Counted from the stretch's first letter, positions 1-10,500 are shown. The stretch is 20,322 bases of DNA from Hypsibius dujardini (GCA_001579985.1 LRSR01004688.1:1-20322), one strand, 5' to 3'. Notes: a model not told the origin generated them from the letters alone. Made by a program: numbers and translations.

Positions 1-523
1 CAGACAGACAAGCAGATATACAGACAGATGGATGTTGGACAACGCTATGAATAGAAGTTTGATTGATGCTTTATACTTCTGATCTTGACCAATCCGTGGG
101 AGTGCGCATGTGCCGAATAAGCTAAGCGTTGAGAGAGAAATGTTTTTTACATCCTTTGAAATCGCAATTAAACGAATTAGATAGAGGTATTTTTTTACAC
201 ATCAAAATCCTCAATTTGGGCATTCTTTATGGATTATTCAATTAGAACGTTAGGGTGATTTTTATTGTATTTTTTTTTCTCTTAATACAGAGTACAGTTT
301 CTGTACAGTTTCTCGTCCATTTTGTAATTTCCAAAAAACCATATAAATTAGAAAAAACAAATACAAATATAATTTAAGAATTAAAAAATATATTATGCGT
401 CGATATATAAATTTTCTATTAAATTATATAAATTAATACTGTTGTAAATTTATTTAAAATATGACCAAAGTGTCAAAATTACATTAGAAAAGAAACGTAA
501 ACTGAAGAAATTGCCACTCTTAC
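1..523. other. AT-rich intronic sequence of the left-hand gene
   Basis: Begins with a CAGA remnant (1-29). The rest is AT-rich with long T and A runs. No splice-bounded coding segment is visible on either strand. Confidence 0.4.
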
Positions 524-674
524 ATGGAGAAGTTGTTCCTAAAGGCGAAGAACTTGAGCTGAGCGCCGGAATTGATGGATTTATCAGGACCATATTAATT
601 TTATCCGAGGAGGATTCCTGCTTGATTTGCGGTTCATCCTTCGAATCAGCTGAATTGGTAGTCACAGATGCAGT
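524..674 (-). CDS. Unrecognised gene, exon 2
   Basis: Acceptor TTTTTTATTTTACAG, donor CTCCAT|GTAAGAG; 151 nt, phase 0 in and 1 out. Encodes TASVTTNSADSKDEPQIKQE, then SSSDKINMVLINPSIPALSS and SSSPLGTTSP. Low-complexity and Ser-rich. No further exon of this gene is evident in 1-523. Confidence 0.6.
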
Positions 675-1671
675 CTGTAAAATAAAAAACCGTAATGAAA
701 ATAAGATGCATTTTAAGATCCGTTTTGAGATCCATTTTAAGATCCGTTTTAAGATCCGTTTTAAGATCCGTTTTAAGATCCGTTTTAAGATCCGTTTTAA
801 GATCCGTTTTAAGAACCGTTTTAAGAACCGTTTTAAGATCCGTTTTAAGATTCGTTTTGAGTTCCGTTTTAAGATCTGTTTTAAGATTCGTTTTGAGTTC
901 CGTTTTAAGATCCCTTTTAAGATCCCTTTTAAGATCCGTTTTAAGATCCCTTTTAAGATCCATTGCAAGATCCGTTTTAAGATTCGTTTTGAGTTCCGTT
1001 TTGAGTTCCGTTTTAAGATCTGTTTTAATATCCCTTTTAAGATCCGTTTTAAGATCCAATTTAAGATCCATTTTAAGATCCATTTTTCTCTTTTTAAGAA
1101 CCGTTTTTTGTCTTTTATATTTTTCTTGGAACAATTTTTAAAGCGGAACCCAGAATGTTCCTTCCCGCTTAACAATTTTTTAATAGCGCTGTAATTATGA
1201 TGATTTTCGAAATTAATTTCATCGGTCAGAATGTGAGAGCATTTTTTGGGGAGAATTGCAAAGTTGGGAAAGCACTGGAGGATTCCAGTTTGGAAAATGG
1301 TTAAATTAAAGAATTTCAACATTTTCCTTTTTTAAATTTAATCTGGAATCGTGGACAGGCAATGTGGTCAATCGACGAATCAACCTAGGAGGCCGCATAT
1401 TTTTTACTTTTTTGACAACAAATTTCCCCGCAATCAACAATTTCCCGGCACAGTTTTTACGTTTGTTTACCCACCAATTAATACAAAAAATTGATATAAC
1501 AGAGCGACCCAAAAAAATTATGAACAAAAAAAAAACACTCACTTTGGTTGCACGCTTTGGTGATTTCATAACTTCACTCCTATCGATTCTTCTCTTCCGA
1601 CCTCCACTAGGCCCAGTTGACTGCGCCTCGGCGTCCTCGGTGGCCTCAAATTTGATCTTGATGCCGGACAT
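524..1671 (-). CDS. Unrecognised nuclear-type protein, first two coding exons (partial gene)
   Basis: Two exons, 1671-1543 and 674-524, join in phase 0 to give 93 residues, and the gene continues left of the window from a phase 1 donor. I do not recognise the family. The product is hydrophilic and Ser/Lys-rich, with no signal peptide. It has a bipartite basic cluster (GRKRR at 24-28 with KSPKRATK at 36-43) that suits a nuclear localisation signal. Two SUMO-acceptor-like motifs of type psi-K-x-E are present: IKFE at 6-9 and IKQE at 60-63. A Ser run (SSSSS) lies near the end. A chromatin or transcription role is conceivable but only inferred from composition. The two matched splice sites argue strongly for a real gene. 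Confidence 0.65.
703..1107. repeat. 12-bp minisatellite (TTTTAAGATCCG), about 33 units
   Basis: The unit TTTTAAGATCCG is repeated with variants AAGAACCG, GAGTTCCG, AAGATCCC and AAGATTCG. It lies wholly inside intron 1 of the left-hand gene. Because 12 is a multiple of three, it leaves long open frames on both strands (FKIRFKIR, LKTDLKTD, RSVLRSVL); these are not genes. Confidence 0.95.
1543..1671 (-). CDS. Unrecognised gene, exon 1
   Basis: ATG at 1671 with context AAAATGTCC. 43 codons ending in SPKRATK at donor ACCAAA|GTGAGTG, phase 0. Encodes MSGIKIKFEATEDAEAQSTG, then PSGGRKRRIDRSEVMKSPKR. GC is clearly higher than in the flanking DNA. Reading beyond the donor gives hydrophobic, AT-biased sequence typical of an intron. 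Confidence 0.65.
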
Positions 1672-2035
1672 TTTTACGGGTAAATAAGTAATGCCATTTA
1701 AAAATCAGGTCACATCAGGATGATAAAAAAACAAGCACATTAAGCGTGTATTAAATCAACAGGTGTAAAATACGTTCAAATCAGGAGGAATGTGGATGGT
1801 CGATTGATTGATTTTAATAGCGTCAGTGTGAGTAAATGTATGTAGAAAAATGCCATTGACAAAAACTGACGCAACGATGAGCACAATACTGCCTTGTAAT
1901 TATACGCTTGTTAATAGTCGAAAATATATTAATAAAAGAAATGTAGAGAGAGGAAAAGGTTTTCATTATATTCCAGTACGAGAAATCAAACAGAAAAAAA
2001 CAAGCCACTTGGCATACAATCATGCTGATACCAAA

Positions 2036-2036
<1 letters not shown>

Positions 2037-2077
<41 letters not shown>

Positions 2078-2099
2078 TCTCTTTCTCTCTCTCTCTCTG
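2037..2099. repeat. CT/GA microsatellite
   Basis: About 60 bp of CT dinucleotides with two interruptions (CCCTC, TTTC). It lies about 370 bp upstream of the minus-strand ATG at 1671, so GAGA-type binding is possible but unproven. Confidence 0.95.
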
Positions 2100-2188
2100 T
2101 TTTCTGTGCTGATACTACACACGTGGCAAAAACCTCAGGCCGGCCGAATTAAAGCCAACTTTTTACCGTCGCACAGCAAAATGGGATG

Positions 2189-2315
2189 GTCGGAGTTTGA
2201 GCCATTTTGGCCAATGCGTGCAGCTGTTTTTGACCACAGCTGACCACGCAGTTTTTGATCAGTCGATTGATTGATTGACTTCCAAAATCGACTTTTTGGC
2301 CATCTGGTGTTAAAT
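2189..2315 (+). repeat. Dispersed repeat, copy 1
   Basis: About 127 bp, from TCGGAGTTTGAGCC to GGCCATCTGGTGTTAAAT. An inverted, diverged copy lies at 6638-6760. Both contain CAGCTGTTTTTGACCACAGC and a short TGAT run. It looks like a non-autonomous mobile repeat, but I see no transposase and no convincing target-site duplication. Confidence 0.7.
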
Positions 2316-2476
2316 AATTGTAGCTAAGAATAATTGTTTGCCAAAATCAGTAAATCAAACGATTGATTCCGATAGAAATCAACGTTAAGATTTTTTTATT
2401 GGACATCTTTCTTCACAACGAGCTACGCATAGCCTCTTTAGGTCTTGATCGAGTATTTTAAGCATTTGTCTTACTC

Positions 2477-3626
2477 GGGCAGTAATGGAGATTTTCCCTC
2501 TCGATCAAGGTGGGGTTTTTTTTACAAGTACTTGTCTATTTATCATGATTTTACATTAGAGTCTCCGCGTGGAAATTACATAAGCGGTTTCAGAAAAAAA
2601 TAAAGAAGAAAAAAACTTCCCGTGCCAATTGTTGGTATGAGGCAACGCTTGATTGATTGATTTTTCAATTGATTTTCCGAACTTCAAGTTTTTTTTATGC
2701 CAAAAAATATTTTGCTGAGCGTACACGTATTTTTTGAACAAACTACAAGCCTTTAACAAAATTTTAAAAATAAAACGCAAATTTTCAAACTTAACTTAAC
2801 ACAGCAAAAAAAAATGAAGAGAGGAGTGTAAATGACCGTACTCTAGCCTTACGCTTCTTATGGCTGCAGGGCCGAGTGCAGGCTGCAGCCTGCAGCGTTG
2901 TTTGCTTACATTTTTTGGATCTCTCCGTTTTTATTTTCTACTTTACTACTAACCTTTAGTTTATTTTTTTGAGCTGTTCCGGTTGATCGAACTTTTGATC
3001 TTCTTTAAAATATTTCTTGAGTCTAGTTAGTTTAAAAAATACGCGTACGCACGTTTTGTTGAGCGTACACGTATTTTTTAAACTAACTAGGCTCCTCGAG
3101 AAATATTTAAAAAAATCAGAAATGTTTCGATCAACCGGAGCAGCTCGAAAAAATAAACAAATAATAGTTAGTAGTAAAGCAGAAAATAAAAACGGAGAGA
3201 TCCGAAAAATGTAAGCAAACAACGCTGCAGGCTGCAGCCATAAAAAGCGTAAGGCTAGACTACGGTCATTTACACTCCTCCCTTCATTTATTTTTTTGCG
3301 GTGTTACGTTAAGTTTGAAAATTTGCGTTTTATTTTTAAAACTTTGTTGAAGGCTTGTAGTTTGTTTAAAAAATACGTGTACGCTCAGCAAAATATTTTT
3401 TGGCATAAAAAAAACTTGAAGTTCAAAAAATCAACTGAAAAATCAATCAATCAAGCGTTACCTCATACCAACAATTGGCACGGGAAGTCATTTTCTTCTT
3501 TATTTTTTTCTGAAACCGCTTATGTAATTTCCACGCGGAGACTCTAATGTAAAATCATGATAAATAGACAAGTACTTGTAAAAAAAACACCAGCTCGATC
3601 GAGAGGGAAAATCTCCATTACTGCCC
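2477..3626. repeat. Long imperfect palindrome (arms about 570 bp, 12-bp spacer)
   Basis: Left arm 2477-3050 and right arm 3063-3626 are reverse complements with scattered differences. The outer ends read GGGCAGTAATGGAGATTTTC and GAAAATCTCCATTACTGCCC. The centre reads TTTAAAAAATACGCGTACGC, then 12 bp, then its near-complement. A motif GAGCGTACACGTATTTTTT occurs near the centre and again about 350 bp out in each arm, so the arms are themselves composite. Both arms carry the same short open frame, which I take to be non-coding. It could be a foldback transposon, a hairpin-RNA locus or a palindromic duplication. Confidence 0.9.
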
Positions 3627-3835
3627 TAGTTAGAGGCCAAATTGCCCTTGTTGGATATTACAAAAGCAATTCAGTGGGCAATCACAAAATGGTATTGTAA
3701 ATTAGCGATCTCCAATTTTTCGAAGCGCATATCTAAACTTTCAAAAATTGATGTATTTATTTTAAATCCGCCAAATGGTTTAGGACAAAAAAGTCATTGA
3801 AGTAGCGAAGGACCAAATATACAGAGTACTAGTAC

Positions 3836-4279
3836 CAGAGCATAAAATAAGACATTTTTAATGTCCAACTTTTGAAATCAAATTTTTTTCGGCTCGCGCT
3901 TCGCGCTCGTCGACTGCGTTTGCGCAGGAAATCAGGTGATCCGTTCACAGCACACTTTTGCCCAAATAGCCAATCCCGCTGGCAGTTATAGTGTACACGT
4001 GGTTTTGATTGCCTTCTGGGCTTGTCGCGTGCACGTGTCGCCTTCGAATTCTGTGACAACCACATTGGCTTTACCGTACACTTCGTGAGTTCCCACATCC
4101 CCAGAGCGAAACAGCGGAAATTTCGTCACTTTCCAAAAATTGCTGTCTAACATCGAGACTTGATCGCAAAACTCTTCGGATTTGAGCTTTTTTAATGTTC
4201 GACTTTTAGGGTTTTAAAGAACCACTTTTTTCTGAATGATCAACGTTTTTTCTAATATTGAACGTTATTTTATGCTCTG
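3836..4279. mobile_element. Possible non-autonomous hAT-like element (444 bp)
   Basis: Perfect 15-bp terminal inverted repeats CAGAGCATAAAATAA / TTATTTTATGCTCTG. The flanking 8-mers ACTAGTAC (3828-3835) and ACGAATAC (4280-4287) agree at 6 of 8 positions, as a decayed target-site duplication would. CAG...CTG ends and 8-bp duplications are hAT traits. Inside, a direct repeat (3855-3873 and 4189-4207, 17 of 19 identical) brackets a GC-richer segment with a 55-codon open frame. Confidence 0.45.
3986..4153 (-). pseudogene. Short open frame or captured exon fragment (55 codons)
   Basis: Reads MLDSNFWKVTKFPLFRSGDV, then GTHEVYGKANVVVTEFEGDT and a final CTRQAQKAIKTTCTL. A usable acceptor (CGATGTTAG) precedes it in phase 1. 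Its base composition looks coding, unlike the AT-rich flanks. I recognise no family. It lies inside the 444-bp inverted-repeat element, so it may be a captured gene fragment, an alternative exon of the LPMO-like gene, or chance. Confidence 0.25.
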
Positions 4280-4407
4280 ACGAATACTGAAAGAGCGAAA
4301 ACAGATAAATAGCACAAAAAATTCGTATGCGCATCAAATTAACAATCCGTCTTAAACCAATATTTCCGCGTCAATGTAGGTCCAGGTCCCGGTGAAGCCC
4401 ACAGAGC

Positions 4408-4413
4408 TTTTAT
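4408..4413 (-). terminator. Polyadenylation signal AATAAA
   Basis: TTTATT on the plus strand reads AATAAA on the minus strand, 34 nt past the TAG of the terminal exon. A canonical signal so close to a stop supports 4599-4447 being a true 3'-terminal exon. Confidence 0.55.
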
Positions 4414-4446
4414 TCAAGCCAAAAACTTAATCTTTTGCGATTTCAA

Positions 4447-4599
4447 CTAACAAGCGATAATCAGCAGGTAACACATGAAGAAAAGGGTTCCTGAAGTCTG
4501 GTACGATTTCCTTGACGCTGACGTTTGAAGCGCTGAAGTTGCCTGTACGGAATCGCTCAAGGCGGAAAAGGGATCGGCTTTTGTTTCAGGCATCTTCCC
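4447..4599 (-). CDS. LPMO-like gene, terminal exon with hydrophobic (GPI-like) tail
   Basis: Upstream is a branch-point-like CTAAC followed by acceptor TTTGGTTCCAG. The exon encodes GKMPETKADPFSALSDSVQA, then TSALQTSASRKSYQTSG, then TLFFMCYLLIIAC and TAG at 4449-4447. AATAAA follows 34 nt after the stop. A Ser/Thr-rich linker, small residues (TSG) and a 13-residue hydrophobic end with no cytoplasmic tail resemble a GPI-attachment signal. The phase fits the donor of exon 8. It could instead belong to another transcript, because I have no homologue for this part. Confidence 0.6.
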   Translation of the reverse strand, partial: GKMPETKADPFSALSDSVQATSALQTSASRKSYQTSGTLFFMCYLLIIAC

Positions 4600-7500
4600 C
4601 TGGAACCAAATATCAGTTAGCTGTAAAATTCAGCATAACATACCGCGTGGAAACTTATTTTATAGATTAACTTCACCGACATGCTGCTCAGCCCCTTCTA
4701 GCAGTGGGAAAGTAGGTCACTTCTCATTCGAAAGACAATTTTCTCTCCTCTTTCGTTTCATCGTAAAAAATCTGCATTAATTTGGGTTTGTTTACGGTTT
4801 CTGAATCTTCTCTGAGAAGCACCAAATCGACGTTTCTCCCTGTCAATCCACACCAGTTATCGATAATCGAACAGACCAAAGCTTCTCATCGTTTCTTAAA
4901 GGTGCTCAATTGTAAACAAACTTTGAAAATTCTTTGGCCAATCGATTATCCAGATCTAATTTTCGACTCTTTCCAGTTTAATTCAGCTGCTGAAAGGGGT
5001 TAACTGACAGACTTTGTCACATTAAAAAATAACAAAAACAGAGAAAGTTCTGAAAAAAATAGCGCGCCTCATTTAGGCAGAAAAAGCATCCGGGATTTCG
5101 TTCTTTCTGGTCACTTGAAAGTTTGGCGTGTAGACTCGCAATCGATTGTTAGATTGAAGAATTGTTTTTATTTTTTAATTGGGCACTAAAATATCTAGCG
5201 TTTTAAGTTTTAAGTTCCTGTTGTTATTCGACTTGAGGAAGTGAGAGTTGGTAGAACGCATTATCGAAAATAATTTTCCACCCGGTATATGGCAAAGATT
5301 TGTGCAGCCCGATTTAATTAACCATTTGAAACTAGAATAACGAACTGCGGACAGCGAAATAAATAGTATTTATGCATGTAGCTTAAAGTTCATGTCGAAG
5401 CTCCGCTAATGCATTTTTACTTTTGTAGGGTCCTTGTACGTGCTGACAAAGACCTCTTTCGGCGTCCAAGTCTCGCCGGTCCGTAAGTTGACCTCCCAGA
5501 CACCGCGACTCCGGGGATTATGATTGTGACTGTTGAAGTCGCCCTTCCTCGGGAACTGCCGCAGGATCTCGTCATGTGTCAAGGGAGCAGTTGCATTGTT
5601 GCCTGTAGCTGCACTGACGCCTGAGGGATCGAAAGGATCCGCCCCCATCGACCAGATGACATGCATCGGCCCGTTCAACACCGAGACATCCGATGGATCC
5701 GAAGCTAAGTGCGAAATAACCCCGAATGTTTTGAATAAATCAATGGAAATTTATTTAAAATAAGCAAATCCTAATCAATCAATCAAATGTTCAGACAAAC
5801 GGCTAATATCTTGTCACACTTTCTCCGCTCGATAAAACTTCTCAAATTCAGACAGTCATAAACACTATGGAAGTAAAAGCAATATTTTCGATAAATAAAA
5901 GGTTTCGAAAAGGCGAGAAAACAAAAACGGGAGTGAGCTGTTCAAATCTCACCAGGCACCCAATCAAGTCCAATCAACTGCCATAACCGCGTATGAAATA
6001 CGCGCGAAAACTGTTATTTTCCTCAATGAAAATATTAACTCGAAAAGTTTATCGAAAAGTGCATCGGGGAGCACATCTGGAGATGTCTAAGTTAGCTTAG
6101 ACTTAGACTTAGAAAAATGTTGGTGAATCATTTATGAAAAAACTAACAATTACCGGTATGACAAAATAAAATTGATAAATTGTTAAAACATTCCCCGTTA
6201 CCTATGAGCTTTCGTCTGTAGAGTGCAGTGATGATGTTGGTAGTGGGGTCCTCGTATGCGACGGCTGCGGTGAGACCGTCAGAGCCGCCGTAGACGCTGT
6301 CTTGCAGCGGTGTGGAGTGGTCCCGGGTGTAAGTGTCCAGGAAGCGAGAGAGGTTTCCGTGAGTTGCGATGTACGTGATGTCGGTGCAGGCCATCGGGTG
6401 CAGTGACCCTTTTGTACAACAGCATAACATGGTAACAAAAATATGCAATCCATCAATCAATCAAGCAATCAAGCAATTAATCCATCCATCCATCAACCAA
6501 TCAATCAATCAATCGATCAATCAATTAATCAATCCATCAATCAATCAATCAATCAATTAATCAATCCATCAATCAATCAATCAATCAATCGTTGAAAATC
6601 AATGCATGCAGCTGTTTTGCACATCGCTTGATTCATTGATTTAACATCAGATGGCCAAAATAATTCAGATTCAATCAATCAATCGATTAAGGAAAGACTG
6701 CGCAGTCAGCTGTGGTCAAAAACAGCTGCACGCATTGGCCAAAATGGCTCAAACTCCGATCACCACATTTCGGCAAAACAGCGAAACGGCGAAAACATAC
6801 CGGTAAAGAAAGACGAATTTCGGTCCATGAAATCCAACACTGTCTTCACCGATTTCCCATCTGAAAAAGAGAACACGTTTCCATATTCTGACGTGTTTTC
6901 TGTTCTGTCACGTGACGGCTGATTACACACGGAACGTCGACTCGCGGGTTGCACCAATTTATTCAAAGCCATCAATGCGTTTTCGGTTCATCTGAAGAGC
7001 CGGAAAAAAATTGAAAATTTCTCGAAATTAACAGCAAATAAAATTGAACTTTTTACCCAGTGGCGCGCCGAGCTTTGGTTTGAGGGGGGGTGTTTTTTAT
7101 TGTATCCGAAATATTTCCGATAGAACGTAAGGGGGGAGTATTGCATGACAATTCTCAATCATAGTCTTTTTCTCTAATGGGGGACCCTTGGGGCACTTTT
7201 TTGACTTTCGAGGGGGGTTGTAGATCAACGAATCACCCCCCCCCCTCGGCGCGCCACTGTTTTTACCGTATCTGATTGAACCACAGCGCGAGTATTAATT
7301 GTTAACAAGGGATGAATTACCAGTGCCGATTTCGGATCGCAGTCACACTTTTCTCTTTAAAACCTATTCCGCTAACTTATTTTTGGGAAAATTGTTTCCG
7401 AAGGTAAAAGACTCTGTTAAATTCAAAAAAAATTAAGAAGTTGTAAAATCACTGGACAATTCATGTCTAATCAATAAACATCGATTTTTAAAATATATTA

Positions 7501-10500
7501 TTTTTCTTTCATACTTTTTTTGACATCCACTAACTGAAAACTTTGGTGTTTTTCCAATTTTTGAAACTGGAATTTTAAATCTTGAATCTTTCTCAGCTGA
7601 TCAAGGTCTTGTCCCCGGCAAGGAAATATTTTCTAAAATCAATTTATTTTTTTTAAATTTCGTTTTTTAACTACGAATTATTTTATTGACTAAAACTGAG
7701 CAAAAAATAAAATCGGAATCTTTATCTGATCAAATTGCAGTATACGCGAATAATAACTGCCAAGTTTCAGCTAGTTTTTTAATTAGATGTTCAACAGTAT
7801 AAATATGTGAACTAACAAGCACCTTCGTTTGAACAAAACCAAATTATATTTCTTGAACCTTTTTTCTCTCATTTACCTCGTTTGAAAAAAACGTTGTTAG
7901 TTCAACGGAATTTATTCTGTTGGAGAAACGAAACAAAGTTTAAAGCACTCGAGGAAGATATCGTACCAGTTGTCATGGTAACTGTAGTGTCCGGTTTCAC
8001 GTCCGGAAATGCCTTGCACGAGGTGTTGCTTCCTGTTCCAGCAAAGAACATAACCGATTTCAGTCCGAATCAACAAAAACTGAACTGAACTGAACTGAAC
8101 TGAACTAAGTTAAACATTTAATCTAAACTTAAAAAAAATTTAGTGATTAATTTTCTTAAATTTGTTCGTTTAAAGATTTAATCAGTTGTTGATTTGTTAA
8201 TGTGGTAAGTTTTTGCCATCCCAAAAAGGAGCGTACTATATCCACGCGAGTACCTGAAGGTCGCCATCCAACGGCGATCCAGTTCTTGGCCTTCGCCACG
8301 ACCACCACTTCAATCTCCGCAATGTCCTCCAAGATGCGCCAGTAGAAGGTGAAATCTCCGAACTTTCCGGTGCGGTTTTTGTAAAGTTCCGCTTTGAAGT
8401 CGGGGACCTTGACGGAGGACTCCAGGGCGCACGCCTGTCCGTGCCAGCCGAACTGGCAGTAGCACTGCTTCTTTGGGTAAGCCTGTGCCTGTGTGTCGAT
8501 GCAACTGCCGTGCGGGCCACAATCCGCGTTATCCGCGCATTCGTCTGCGGTTCGTTAACAGACAAAAATTACATTGCTTATTAATAAACTATTTGCTAAC
8601 AGAAATAAAATCTCAATCAAAGAAATCGAAGTTCCTAACTGATTTTAGCTTAATTTGTCATAAACATCTGCCAACAATCATTGACCGGTTTAATTTTTTG
8701 ATCTAAAACGATGAGCAAACTTATTGATAATTTATAAATTGCTATTAATATTACGAGTTCTTCAGCTAGCCTGCCTGTGTGTGCGTGTTTATTTACTTGC
8801 AGTTCTTTGCATCCGACTTCGCGGGCACTCTGACTGGACTCCGGACCCGGCGCCCATTCTACTGTAGTTCGGTTAGTTCGTTCAACACACGTTTTTTCAC
8901 GTGTTGTCACAGTTTGATATCGTCTTTTTTAGCTTAGAATCGTCTTTTTCAGTTTGAAATCGTCTTGTTCAGTTTGATATCGTCTTGTTTAGCTTGGAAT
9001 CGTGTTGTTTAGCTTGGAATCGTGTTTTTTAGTTTGAAATCGTCTTGTTCAGTTTGATATCATCTTTTTTTAGCTTAGAATCGTCTTGTTCAGTTTGAAA
9101 TCGTCTTGTTCAGTTTTAAATCGTCTTGTTTAGCTTGAAATCGTGTTTTTCAGTTTGATATCATCTTGTTCAGTTTGAAATCGTGTTATTCAGTTTGATA
9201 TCATCTTTTTTAGCTTAGAATCGTCTTGTTCAGTTTGAAATCGTCTTGTTTAGCTTAGAAACGTGGCGCAGGAAGGCAACGCTTCCCAGTCATTCGTAGT
9301 TTCAGTCTAATTATCTTTTGCTTCGATCATGTACTTAAGGTGCAGCAACGACGAGCTGCGGGAGGTCGACTTATAAGAGATCAATTATCAGTGCAACCCT
9401 CCGATTGCGATCAAACTATTTTCTTGAATACCATGTCCCCTAACATGATTTTTAAAATATGACTTGCGGCAAAGAGTTCCCCGTTCAGTAGGGAGAACGC
9501 CGGAGAAGATCTTGAAAATTTGGTCACGACAGCGCTAGAGTAAGAGTAAATGAAATCCTTACCTGCGTACTGACAGACGTCGCCCACGAATGGTTTTTGG
9601 CACTGACAGGAACTTCCCCTCCAAGTACCCCGACCGGAACATTTTGAAACCACGTCTGAAACGTAGAAATTACAATTTTTCAATCATCCAAGGTTGCCAA
9701 AAATATTAATAAAAATTAATATTCAAAACAGACATTATTAGAACTCAATCAAAGCTGATTTTAATTATAACTCCTTATACTTTAATTAAAAGCGTTTTCG
9801 TTACATTACATTTGACATATAATTGTGAACTAAACCAGGCATGCAAAATATTTTTTTTCCTGCTTTACAGAAACACAAACCAAGGACACAATAACCGGAT
9901 ATTTTCCTAGTCCAAAAAACTTGATCAGGCTGAATTGCTTTAAAAGAAACAGAAAAAAACCGGAGTACAGAGTAAACTTCCGTGATGGAGTTAAACCCCT
10001 TCGGCCAAGCTTGTTTGCTCGACATAACAACTTGTATAGTCCCATATGCGACTCTTATTCTTGAAAGATGAATTGCTTACTATTAAACTCCAATAATTGT
10101 GCCCAATAAGTCTGTCAGCGAGATTCTCAATTTGAACAACAAAAAACATCCTTTTAACACCTGTCAATTATCGTGTGCTCGCGATCTTAAGCGACACTGC
10201 CCTAATCAAACTGATTGACTGACAATCAAACAATCAACCAGGAGGAACAAGGGACACGGCCCTGGTCAAACTGACTGATTGAAAATCAAACAATCAGTGA
10301 GGGAGAAATCTGATACAAATCAATCAATCAAGCACAACGAGTAAGCTGTACGACATGGGCCAATCAGAGAAGAGTGAATCAGATTGAACGTTCAATCGAG
10401 TGCAGGACCATACCGAGGGAGGCAGGGCTTAGCTGTGCCTTGAGATCGCCAACTGTCCTAAGTTCTATTTGCCCCCAGATTGCGCCACAATAATTCGCAG

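Larger units (their letters stand above)
1672..2476. other. Upstream region of the left-hand gene
   Basis: Contains the presumed promoter and 5' leader of the minus-strand gene starting at 1671, a CT microsatellite and one copy of a dispersed repeat. I see no clear TATA box and no coding exon. Confidence 0.4.

Noticed and set aside
450-1322. Long open frames of FKIRFKIR, LKTDLKTD and RSVLRSVL type
   Set aside because: They are readings of the 12-bp minisatellite, open because its period is a multiple of three. The real coding in the region is the short exon 524-674.
2556-3547. Two similar small proteins encoded in opposite arms of the palindrome (around 2556-2780 minus and 3296-3547 plus)
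   Set aside because: They are the same AT-rich sequence seen twice because of the inverted repeat. There is no recognisable domain or coding-like composition.
4782-5003. Plus-strand frame of 73 codons
   Set aside because: It opens with TTG rather than ATG and shows no family resemblance or splice support. The region fits the intron and 3' region of the minus-strand gene.
8911-9263. CRISPR-like array
   Set aside because: The 20-bp units are directly adjacent with no spacers, and the context is a eukaryotic intron.
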